A stretch of 64,000 bases of DNA, taken from Linum tenue (Eukaryota; Streptophyta; Magnoliopsida; Malpighiales; Linaceae). The translations under genes were made by a program, and so were the position numbers. Below are positions 24,484 to 35,136 of this stretch, piece by piece (positions within the stretch are counted from its first letter, which is position 1; every line of letters begins with the position of its first letter). The DNA lies in contig CAMGYJ010000008.1 in NCBI GenBank assembly GCA_946122785.1, positions 3,807,742 through 3,871,741 on the forward strand, in the 5' to 3' direction. The notes below the pieces were generated by a model that saw only the letters and a list, made by a program, of their open reading frames with translations, was not told the DNA's origin and ran no database searches.

Positions 24484-24929
24484 GTGAATAAGACCATGCG
24501 CCCACCATGGAAGCCAAATTATTAAACGACAAAACAGAGAGAGAGAGAGAAACCCAAGGGAAAAAAAAACAAAGTATACAGATTTGATGTTGTGAATTAG
24601 GCACCGTCTTAAACCATGGCTTTACTTAACAAAAATGTTTTATCGCATTTAACGTACCATTATGTTTGATTAATCAACTTTATCTCCAGCATTGTCTTTT
24701 TCTTATGAATTGATGAATCCTCAATGTAGTTTTCACTCATTTGGAGGTGGTAAAGTTTGAGGGCAAGTGTAATAAGACATATGTCTACCCTAATTGGTGA
24801 AAGATTGTAAAAAGAGTAAACAGGGGTAAAAAGGGTTGCATAAATGATAGGGGTAAATACAGGGGTAACCATTTATGATTTACCCCATTGGGTTGGAAGG
24901 AGAGAGGGAAAAGAATAAACATTTGTTTT

Positions 24930-25274
24930 AGCATATACTTAAGCACAAGCGTGGCCCCGACCATTTGGCCGGAGGATGGTGAGGTATGAAATTTGATAAT
25001 GTAATGGGTGTATAGTTTATGGTTGTCTAGTTTTTTTTTTTGGGAAACACGTGATAAAAATAGTAAATTTTAGTAGGAAAAAGACATGAATGATGCAACG
25101 AATCAAAAATCAACCTTATGAACCAAAATCAAGTACTTGTTACCTCGTGAAACAATATTGTTTCTGGTAATACGATGAGGTGGAGTAAGTTTTATAGAAA
25201 CCGAATTCCAGAAAATCGAATAAAAAATCGCCTATCCCGCCGGTTTTCGGGAAATGAGCATCTCACAATTGTTG
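24930..25274 (-). repeat. About 340 bp beyond the Helitron A 3' end that is shared with copy B
   Basis: This flank matches the segment after the 3' end of Helitron B (47,295-47,632) in inverse orientation. Shared blocks include GTGGCCCC...GGCCGGAGG, the CCTCACCATCC/TTCATACCTCACC block, and CATGAATGATGCAACGAATC. It carries its own GGCC...GGCC pairing near the outer edge, so it may be an extended Helitron terminus. Confidence 0.6.
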
Positions 25275-26606
25275 CTAGCTTTTACTCGGCCCGTTGGCCG
25301 ATTAATTTACTTTATAAAACTTTCATCTTGTCATCATTGTGCTTTCTGATTTTTTGCCAAGCCATGATAAAATCTAAAGACATCAAGAATGAACAACATG
25401 ATTTGGGATAAGAACCACCGTTCCTGTATCCCTAAAAAATGGTGGTAAACACGGACTCACCTGCCAAACTGGTTTGGATTGAGATTTTATCGGGTATCAG
25501 GGAACCATGTGATTATAAATTAGACTTGATCAAAACGGGCCAAAACTTGAAATTCAGCCTGTTTGAGTTGACTGACCCATGCCAAACTCTAATTATTCTT
25601 TACTTTTAAACTTTCTATTTGAAAATAAAAAATAATGAAAGAAAAGAGATGACTGCAATTCGCCATTTGCACATCACTGATTCGGGAATCAAACTATAGA
25701 ATTTCGAAAGGAAATTGAAAATGTTTAGGATCGTTTTAATGTTAAAAATAACCAAATAGATCTTTCTGTTTAATTTTTTACTAACAAATACCAAATGATT
25801 CCCTATAATGTACATTATAATTTAATCATTATGATATCAAATAATTACATAATATATATTTGAAATGATAAAAATTGGAATAATTGGGTTGGTCGAGCTT
25901 GAACCATTGAATAACTTTAAAATACATTATATTTTAGCCACTAAGATATAAAATAATAGCATAATATATATTATGCTAGAGAAAATATCTTGTTTTAGAA
26001 TGGCAAACCCATAATGTTCATTTATTTTACTTAATGGAAAAATCTCGTGTAGGTCAGGCCCATTCAACTCTTTTATTTTATGATTAGCGGTTAGCCCATT
26101 AGAATTCATGCATTAGTTTAATTTTTTTTTTAGCAATAAAAAGGAGTATTGTTTTTGCCTTTTCATATATATTTTACCACCACGGAGAAATAAAAGGACT
26201 TAAAGAAAAAAATTGACACTCATGGACCCGTTTAAATCCGCATGTGTATGGTAAGTTGGCCCGTTCCACAGAGGAAAAAGAAAAAAAAATTGACACTCCC
26301 TATTCTACACTTCCTACAAACGCTCCTGGAGCAGGGAATTTGAAATGGGGGAATGGTTTTTTTCCTCTCTGCGATTATATATTTTTAATTTAAAACAATA
26401 CAACAATTGTACTTAGTGTGATTGGTTATGATCTTTGCTTTTCTTTGAAGTGGTCATGGTTCGAATCCTAGTAAGTAAGTGTCTTTTTAATGAATAAAAA
26501 AAAGTAATTGTGAAGACCAAAATGTCATTCCTACTTTCACTCTGGATTTAGGAAATTTGAAATGGGGCTTCAAGTTTTCTCAATTGGTTTTTATTTATTG
26601 TGTAGA
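25275..26606 (-). mobile_element. Non-autonomous Helitron, copy A (minus orientation)
   Basis: Read on the minus strand, the element starts TCTACACAATAAATAAAAAC after an A (A|TC), as Helitrons do. It reaches a terminal hairpin TCGGCCAACGGGCCGA followed by GTAAAAGCTAG, a CTRR-type 3' end at 25275. There are no TIRs and no Rep/helicase frame. Copy B at 45,970-47,294 is homologous over the whole length in the opposite orientation. The base after CTAG is C rather than the expected T, and similarity to copy B continues down to about 24,930. Confidence 0.72.
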
Positions 26607-27245
26607 TGTAAATTTATAATAATGACGATGGCAGCTTAATAATCAGTATTCGACTTTGGTACCATATTTTTTTTATTATGAATGTCATCTTCTTTACTTT
26701 ACTAAGATGTGAGTTACACATTTTTAATATGTGAAATTCTATGTTATTTTAAGTTGTTCTACCTTGGTTGTTATACACACATCTACATTCCCAGTTTTCA
26801 TTCTTGATGATACTACGCGACATACATGCATGAACGGTAGCACATATGCTCCTTCAATCACTCACTTACTATGATTCTGAGTTATTTGTGGGTGGATTGA
26901 TGTCAAATCGTAGATTAATCACCCACATGCACACCATTTTATTAACTACCTTCAAATCAATTATAAACCTTTGACATAGGTGTTTCCACCTTCCTATTAC
27001 TTTCATAACAAATAATAACATAAAATTGTACTATAATTGAATACCCAATTTCTTTTGGACTTCGAATACTATGCTTCCAATTTAGACTCAAACAAGAAAA
27101 AAGGAATGGATAATGCCCTGAAATAAAATAACTCAAACTTGATTTGACCTGTGATAAATTGAATTTTGACAATACCCAAATATTGATTTTTTTTTTACAT
27201 CCCTAAACCATACTTATCTTTTTCGTCTCCAACTGGACTTGCTCA

Positions 27246-27580
27246 TAGGGGTGTCGGTTCGGGTAGCAGAACCATAACCCAAAAGATCCGAAAATCCAAA
27301 ACCGCTATCCTTTGAAAACCGAACTCGAAACCGTCAAGAGAATTTTTGGTTTCGGTTAGATTCGGGGAAGACAAAACCGAAACTCGAAAACCAAAACACA
27401 TTATGGAATATGAAGAGTTGGTATGGCTTCAGATTTTTAGCTAAACTCGAAATCCAAAAATGAAACCCAAAACCCAAAAATCTGAACTCAAAACAAAACC
27501 GAAACCGAAACTCCGATAATAAATCTTAGCGATTCAAGTTCGATTGAAACCGAAAAATTGAATCCGAATTGACACCCTTA
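27246..27580. mobile_element. hAT-type MITE (335 bp)
   Basis: The left end TAGGGGTGTCGGTTCGG pairs with the right end CCGAATTGACACCCTTA. The element is flanked by a perfect 8-bp TSD, CTTGCTCA (27238-27245 and 27581-27588), the hAT hallmark. The interior is full of AACCGAAA-type motifs and has no coding frame. Confidence 0.86.
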
Positions 27581-27588
27581 CTTGCTCA

Positions 27589-29780
27589 GTTGGGTCCGTA
27601 TCTATCATAATAAGCATGAGGATGGAGAGCATCGAAACTGTTGTATGACCACATAAAAGCATGTGAACCAAAACCATTGGAAATCGACATACCAGCCACT
27701 CTAATTAAACTCATCCCCTTCCTCCTAAGCTTAATTAGCTGAGCATGAATGAAACACCACATGCTTCCATCCTCGTCTTCTAGAGGACGACCGACTTCTC
27801 AAATGTGAAACGTGGCCATCCTTGCTTCCTTGTTTTGTTTTGGTTTTAAAGCTTTTCTTTGTGTTTTGTTTGTATGCCTTGTTTGGAACTTCAAAATTGA
27901 CACGACTATAGCTAGTGCATATTTAGAGCTTATCCTTCACACGAATGGAAAGCTACGTACCCGTACAGCTCTGTGTACTTTGCGATTTGTATCACAGGTC
28001 TTATCGATTTGTTTTCAATGGCCATTTTGTTACGAACATTGATTGTAATGAGACGATACGACGTGGCTTTGTATACCAAATTGTTTTGGTTTGTAGTACT
28101 ATATGCATAGGATGTTACGTTGTTTAGCTGTATGTAACTTCAATCAACCACAAACTTAAGAACTTGAAATTTGTATGGATTCGATATGTGATATAGGAAT
28201 TTATTTGAAGGCTCCAACATTATGTAAAAAAATGTAATTAATTATTCTCAAAAATTTGACCATTAAAATATAAATCTTTCTTGATATCGGCGTATATTTG
28301 AGTAACCTTTCCATTTTAGAAAGTATCCATACACTCCTTGAATCCATTTTACCTAAAACCTCTTATCATTTCAGTCAAGTGATTATACCATCGGACTTTA
28401 AATTCAAAGTAATTTAATTTCAACGACTTATAGTTATAACACAACTATTGAGACATAAAAAAAAAGCCCTCATTTTTTTTCCTAATCGAACTCTAGTAAT
28501 TGAATACGCACCATATATATCATCATTTTCTTCTAGTACCGTGTGAATTTATCTAATATTTATCACTTTGATTCTAATCGAATTCCAAATTCTGGTTTCT
28601 TTATTGACTTTTCTCGAGATATGAGTGATGGGGTTGTCTTCATTAGGGAGGCTATGTGAAGCAGAAACGGACGGTGACATTTAAGAAACGAAGAAAGGAT
28701 CCATGGAGGGATCCTTGGAAAGAGACGTGACATAAGAGAGCACGAAATCTGCAAATTTCACTAATTTTCAAAAGTGGGCAACTCTTTTTGTTCAGCCGTC
28801 GTTTTCAGAAAATTTAAGCCAAGGGCATTGAATTAGGGTTTGGTTGATGGGAGTAATAGCCAATAGGGGTGTAAGACTATAGGTTGATATTGTTGGATCT
28901 TTGTTCATATCAATTGTCCGATTGTTGTAGATCGAAGAACAAAGTGTATAGGTTTGAGATTTTGAACGAAAATGAGAAGGAAAGTGGGTCAATTTGCTGT
29001 TTGGTTAACTTTTCAAAAGAGATAGGCCAATCGGTCCCAAAATACTTCTCTAGCGAATGAACCTCAGTGTCCCAATGGTCTCCTTAATTTCACAAATAAA
29101 TACTCTTGTGGGACAGATTGATCTATTTTGTTTGATCCAATTACCCGAAAATAAATTTATTGAATCACATTGCCATGTTTTGTAATACATAATGGATGCA
29201 TCTAATCGATCCGAGACGATATAAATTGTTTTTTTTTTTTTGCATCGATTTGAATTGACTGAAAAATGAGAAAACAATTTAGAAAAGCGACATACAAACG
29301 AGCCCTAAAATAAGATCTACCATATGATTAATATGTTCTCTATTGGTGAGCCTTGTTAGCCGAGTTCCTATCGAAGAGTTCCTATCGAATAAATATTATA
29401 CAATTCAGACTCGATTGGAAAGCCAGAAAAAAGAGTATATACAAAGAGTTACTTTTCTTACCAATATATAGTGTTTTCCCGGCGAGAAAAACTAGATGAA
29501 CAGAATTGGATTTTGCACCTTTGACTTCCAAACAAACGATTAACAAACACGGTCCACACCTCTTTGAACAAAGTTCAAACAAGGATGTTCGATGTTCTTG
29601 ATGATTTACGAGGCAAACTAAATTACATTAACTCTACTCCTATGGAGGTTCAGTGAGAGCTCCAGAACTACAACTATGGCTAATTTTGCAGAGGAAAAGA
29701 TAAAAGGATAAAAGTTGACATTGTGTTGTCTGGCGTAATTTTGGCGAACCCCTTCTCTGTCGTCTTCACCTCCTATTTAT
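27589..29780. other. Unassigned AT-rich intergenic DNA
   Basis: No gene, TIR pair or RNA gene was recognised. Near 29,765-29,782 the minus strand reads GGCTATAAATAGGAGG, a good TATA-like motif that may belong to a retroelement promoter, but no LTR pair was found. Confidence 0.35.
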
Positions 29781-29813
29781 AGCCACCAGAGAAGTAATTG
29801 CCCCAAGAAACTG

Positions 29814-29887
29814 CTCTGTTGACGTGGAGTGGTGGTTACCTTCTCAACTGCTTCGTTGACGTGGAGTGGTGGTTACCTTCTCAACTT
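29814..29887. repeat. Tandem pair of a 37-bp unit
   Basis: The unit containing GTTGACGTGGAGTGGTGG occurs at 29814-29850 and again at 29851-29887 with two or three differences. Confidence 0.85.
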
Positions 29888-30084
29888 CTTCGATTATGCT
29901 CTGCCATTGGTGGTTGTATCTTCTTCAGTCTTGGACCCCTCACCTTGATAGTTATGACAGTTGAGAAAAATGAAGAAGGCGTGAAGACCGACTTGCTACA
30001 TGTGGGTGGGTTGGGATCACATAGAGTAAAAATGGCAAAAATAGTTCACCACTACGAGAGCGACATATTTGGCCAAATTTCACT

Positions 30085-30575
30085 CGTTCTCATCATACTG
30101 GGGGTGACCCCCCTGTGATCCTCATGGGGTTGATCCCCACCCCCTGATCATACCAAGGGGGTTGGTATGTTGGTGGCCCCTGACCACCTCAATGGGTTGC
30201 TCTTTGTCATCCTCATAATCTTCCATATACTTAACCAAATTTCTAACTCACCACACCACACTAAATGGCATGGTGATCACCCACCATGGGGGCGTGTGTT
30301 GATGGCCACCCCTTGATCATCTTATGGGGGCGTGGCAATATGATACCCACCCCCTTACCACGTCCCGGGGTTGGCAGTATGATGGTCACCCCTTCGGTGC
30401 ATCATGGGGGTGGCGGTATGATGCCCACCCCCGTTATCACATGCATCATGGGGGTGGCGGTATGATGCCCACCCCCCTTATCACGTCCTGGGGGTGGCAG
30501 TATGATACTCACCCCCTGGGGTGGTATGATGGTGGACTGGTGGTCACCCCCTCGGCTCGTCATGGGAGTGGCTCC
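30085..30575. repeat. Array of imperfect G/C-rich hairpin repeats
   Basis: Units of roughly 40-50 bp repeat the theme GGGGGTGGCGGTATGATGCC followed by CACCCCC, so each unit can fold on itself (GGGGGTG...CACCCCC). At least six degenerate copies are visible, with ATCATG/CATCATGG spacers. The open frame at 30324-30584 reflects the repeat and is not considered a gene. Confidence 0.75.
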
Positions 30576-30772
30576 AGTACTTAGCCAAATTTTGGAATAG
30601 AATATAGATTGTTAGAGTGGCAAACCCAACCCACTTGGCCCATCTTAATTGATTTAATTGTTATAATTAAATTGGCCTTATAAAGTCATTTAATACCTTG
30701 TATTTAACCAATGTGGTACAAAATTAAATTTTAGTGTAAACATATACTATATCAACATATTCTAAAATATAA

Positions 30773-31034
30773 ATGGTATACCATGAGAAGATCGTCTGCG
30801 TCACCAGCGGCGTTTCCTTCTTAGGCCTCGCCGTCGTCAACCGCTTCCTTGTCCGCGGTTACTCCGTCCGCATCCTCGTCGACAACCAAGGTAACCGATG
30901 CAGAACCGAGAGATTGATCTGCTTAGTCTTCCCTCCTCTCTGCTTTCCTGCAAATCAAACTGAATCAGAGCAGGAGACGAGAAGGTCGGCCGCCGCCACA
31001 TCCGCTTCCAGGAGCTCACCGCCGATGTGCGAGG
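30773..31034 (+). pseudogene. Fragment of a cinnamoyl-CoA-reductase-like NAD(P)-binding protein
   Basis: Starting at 30773 the frame reads MVYHEKIVCVTSGVSFLGLA and then VVNRFLVRGYSVRILVDNQ. This is the first beta-alpha-beta of a short-chain reductase/CCR-like protein, with a nucleotide-binding loop degenerated to TSGVSFLG. A GT follows at 30,890, and a second exon-like piece (GDEKVGRRHIRFQELTADVR) ends before another GT near 31,034. The rest of the enzyme (catalytic YxxxK region) is absent, so this is a truncated copy. It retains intron-like DNA and is therefore not a simple processed cDNA. The CCR-like assignment is from memory of the family. Confidence 0.5.
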
Positions 31035-31110
31035 TAAATTTCCGGCTAATTAATTTTAATTTAGTATTACTACTGAATTAGTCCAGCGAGAAATTCATTC
31101 AACGAAAGGA

Positions 31111-31524
31111 TTGGAAGAGAGAGATCCATCGCCGCTACGGTTGGTTGTTCCTTCCCTCAATTTCATTTTGTTTCTCTTTGTCCAAGCTCCTTATTTGGAT
31201 GGATTTGTTTTAGAGTCAGGTTGTCCATTGCTCTCTGGTTATCCAAACCCGAGTTCCTTTATCACGAACACTTCGTTGTGTTTTTCTGACGTTTTTCGTC
31301 AGTTTAGTGTTCCAATTATTTGGACCTGTGGTTTATTTGGAAGTTTGAACTCGTTCATGGTCCATGGCGTCTCCTCTATTGTTCGGCATCGTCGACAGTT
31401 TCGCCCTTTTCGTCAATACCAGAATGAGATAACCTCCGATCCGGTGGTCTTCTCTCCGGTTACTTTTCCGATGGCTCCCCGATTCCATTCCGTAACAACG
31501 CCTGAATTTGGGCTGCTTTTTTAG
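31111..31524 (+). other. Unrecognised 137-aa open frame inside the retroposon
   Basis: An open frame beginning MEERDPSPLRLVVPSLNF has a hydrophobic start and no motif I recognise. It lies within the retroposed segment and is probably not an independent gene; it could be a chance frame in a transcribed leader. Confidence 0.25.
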
Positions 31525-33279
31525 GTAAGTAACGTAAAAACTTATTTGAAATTATTTCTCCTTCCTTTTTCTTTGTTGTCTTTTATGTTTTATACCTCCA
31601 TTAAATTGTGATTTGAGGTTATAATTCAAAGCCTGCCATAACTTATGGTGTTTCCTTTTTGGATTTCAAGAAGTTGTCCCTTTTAACGGAGTAAGTGGCG
31701 CCTTTTATTTAATCCTGTATTAATTAGGATCATTTACTTGCATTGATATTAAGTTTGATTGATTACTTAATTATTTCTTTGATATTAAGTGGTCCCATTT
31801 ATATTTGCTTATTTTATTTTCAAGTTTAAATTGAAGTCAGAATTAACATTGTGGCTTCAATGTATTCAATTTAAATTCATTACTTTCCTCCTTTTATGCT
31901 CATTTCCTTCCTTCTACTGTGGTATAATTTATCATTACTTTTCATAATTGTGGGATTTTTGTCTCTTTCTTCAACTCTTCGTTTACTTGTTGTAATTGTA
32001 GAATCAATGTTACCTTGCTTTTGCCGGTTTATTATGTTAGTTTGATTCAATTCAAATTGGGAGTTTGCAATTTTTTTTACTAATTTTCAGTATATTGAGT
32101 TTTCTATTATAATATATTCTTTTTGAACTTTATGTGCGTTAAATTTATCCGGTTCAATTTAATTAATTTCTTTCTTATTAGAATTATTGGATGCCTCATG
32201 TAATGGAGTCATGGGTGTGGTTTTTCCAGTTATTACGATTAAGTCTTAATGATAAATTTATTATCTTTGGTTAGAGATTTCTAGCACTTGGGATCCCTTT
32301 TGGGTTGTCTGCATTGCAGGGGAATCTTATCATAGTTAAAATACATGAAGAAAGTGCAATTGACCTCATCGGTCTATCAATGCCTCAGGGAGGAAGTCTT
32401 CCCATCCGAGCGCCGACTCCAAATGAGGGAAGTGTTCCTCTCCCTTTTCTCACACCCTGTGTCAGTTTCGTGTCATTTTTCTCCTCGAAGTTTTCATAGA
32501 GCTGCCCACCTCGTGGCATAACAGGCTCTTTTTTCGGGAGTCCGGTTGCATACGGACTACCGTTCTTTATTATTTTGAGGTGTATAATGTTGTTGTCCGG
32601 CCATGCCCTAGGGGCTTATCTTGGATAAAAAAAAAACATATACTATGAAAATTATAGTACAGTTCCGCAGGAGAACTTTTCAATTATTTGTCCAACGTTG
32701 ATAATTAACTGTTGATCGAGGACCTCATCAACTTATGATTAGCTTAGCTCTAATTATAGAGGACGTGGAAGGCCAAAGAAATGGCAAATGGAGTGACCTG
32801 CACCCCAAAATCCTCTGCAATAATTCTTTCAATTACAGCAACGGGCGTGCAATGGCAATGCATGCATCATCCCAACAATTATTGGTGATGGGCCATGAGG
32901 AAGAAGGAATTATCGAAAGATCGATCCCATCAATCGCGGCCCAACTTGTAACTGTGCTCTACCTCTACTGTGCTGTTGTTGTTGTATTTATGTGTAGAGA
33001 CATTATGCATCTCTATATCTCTATCTTAATCTATGCGTACGATAGGGAAGTCCACAAAATTGACACATTCGAGATGATCATTCTGAATAAACAATTGATT
33101 GCAAAGGGCAAAAGAAAGACATTCTAGGAGATCGCACGAGTGCGTCCGATGACGCACGACAAAAAAAAAAAAAAAAAAAAAATACCGTTCACCGGCGGAA
33201 ATGGTTCCGGCTGCACATGCTCAATGACCTAAAATAGAATTCTTTAATATCAGTCACAGTAAGAAGCCTTCTTATAAGA

Positions 33280-33825
33280 ACCGAACCGGATCAACGGCCG
33301 GACCAGTAGAACCGTCAAACCAGTTACGATAGCGGTCCGGTTCATTGTTTGAACGGTTATTGATGGACCAAACGGTTTTTCACGGTTCAACATAAAATCA
33401 GATGAACCGACACGGTTTAACAGGTCCATTGGTTCACTATTTTAACAAAAAAATATTTTAACATAAACTAAGACCATCAAATCATAATTATTAATTTTAT
33501 ATATGCTTCCTCAACCTTATTGTCGATTTTACATTGTCTACTACCAACTAGAACCGTAATTTTTAATTTGAATTTAAAAATGTGGTTTCTTTTGTGAGAT
33601 GGTTGGAATAATTTATTAGATATTTTTGTGATGATATGAATTTGAACTTGTTTATGGTCAATGATAATTTCATTCTTAAATTAGTGTGTAATATACAAGT
33701 CTTATATGTTATATATCATTAACGGTTCTATCAACGGTTCACCAACGGTTTTGTAACGGTTAACCGATGAACCCTTAAACCACTAACTTTTCCGGTTCAG
33801 CCTCCGATCCGGTTCTGAAAACAGA
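33280..33825. mobile_element. Probable hAT-type MITE relic rich in AACCGG motifs
   Basis: The left edge AGAACCGAACCGGATC and the reverse-complemented right edge AGAACCGGATCGGAGG are similar. The interior repeats AACGGTT/GAACCG in both directions. No TSD could be fixed. A poly(A) run (33,161-33,182) lies about 100 bp upstream and may be the tail of another retroposon. Confidence 0.45.
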
Positions 33826-34565
33826 GGTAAGAAGTGATTAAGCACCCAAACATTTGTAATGCTATTTAAGATAGGTCGGCAGAAAATTTTGTGTAGAATA
33901 AGTTGCGCGTCAGTTTCGGGGCGGGGGGCGAAAAGAGACCAGAAGAATGATTTATTTGGATCGACGAGAATGTATTATAGTTGTCTTTGTTTTACGAGGG
34001 ATAAAAGCATGCATTAGGAATCAGAACACCTAACTCAGTGAAAAATAATCGGATTTAAATCTTGTAATAAACTTTGGGTCACAAAATCAATCCATCATGG
34101 ATTTTACACAAAATCATTATGCGCTTGAAGTTTGTTGAGGGATCAAATCCATGGCTCATGAACTTTAAGCGTCCAAAACCAGGAACTCTACAGAGTTGGA
34201 AATCCCTCGTCAAAAAGTGGAATTTGGAGCATGATCATAAATCCACGATCTAATCAAGTAAATTCATAATCAAATCCAATAAGCAAATAATAAATTCCTC
34301 CAAATTTTACCAAATTTGTTTTTTGTAAGCAAACTACCCTAATTATTTTTAGCTCAATGAAAGAAAAAAAAACTTGATAACTGTTATGACAAGAAAAGCT
34401 AAAAAGAAAAATGAAAAGGAGGAGATAATTGAGTGCACGTGTGGGTTGGGGGTGTCCACGAGCACTTGTTTGTAGGAAAAAATCCAAAACTACCACTGTT
34501 TTAAAAAAAAAATTACAAAAATACCACCCACTCCATAAAATTTCCAAAAATACCACCCTTAATTT

Positions 34566-34920
34566 AAAACCGCCCTTCTAAGGAGCGGTTTACATAAAAA
34601 CCGCGCCCCCAGGCGGCGGTTAAACCTAAAAACGCGCCCCCAAGGCGCGGTTTGACCATGCATGGCTGTCAAACCGCTTTGCCAGGTGGCGGTGCATCAA
34701 ACCGCTCGTCCGAGGAGCGATCTGACGGCTAAAATGGCTGCCAAGTAAGCGATCCGCGTCGCCCCACATAAACCGCTCCCCCGAGGCGCGGTTTGACCGT
34801 TGGAAAAAGCAAACCGCCCTCCCGAGGCGCGGTTTGACTATCGGGAAAAGGAAACCGCGTGCTGGGGGCGCGGTTTTTGGTTGCGGGAATTTACCAAACC
34901 GACCCTCCCCCAGGCGGTTT
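34566..34920. repeat. Left subterminal hairpin array of the MULE
   Basis: Eight or so units of about 30-45 bp each follow the scheme AAACCGC - C/G-rich loop containing CCGAGG - GCGGTTT. For example, AAACCGCTCCCCCGAGGCGC is followed by GGTTT. Loops vary and stems are conserved. The array begins where the TIR ends and stops just before the TATA box at 34,926. Confidence 0.88.
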
Positions 34921-34925
34921 GAAAG

Positions 34926-34934
34926 CTATATAAA
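34926..34934 (+). promoter_or_regulatory. TATA box of the PMD gene
   Basis: CTATATAAA is followed by a C-rich tract and lies about 205 bp before the PMD start codon, directly after the last hairpin of the left array. Confidence 0.6.
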
Positions 34935-35136
34935 CCCCCCCCCCCACCCCCTCATTTCTGCACACCATCCACCACACTCCCCTCTCTCCCTCTAATTTCT
35001 CTCCACCCAACCCCTCCCCACACAACCTTAGAATTAGTTTTTTTGTTGGTTGCGGCCTAAGTCCGATCTGCCTCCAAAAAACTTTTCTTTGGTTTTCACT
35101 AAAAAACCGTCGAACCTCTGTCCGGATTCCGAGAGA

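Larger units (their letters stand above)
30750..32633 (+). mobile_element. Poly(A)-tailed retroposon carrying a reductase gene fragment
   Basis: The segment ends in an A10 run at about 32,628-32,637. AAACATATACTAT follows the tail and also occurs immediately before the segment (about 30,737-30,749). A TSD of about 12-13 bp with a 3' A tail is the signature of target-primed reverse transcription, as used by LINEs. The body has a GC-rich 5' part (reductase-like fragment), an intron-like AT-rich middle and a tail containing GCCATGCCCTAGGGGC. No reverse-transcriptase motif was seen, so it would depend on a LINE in trans. Confidence 0.55.
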
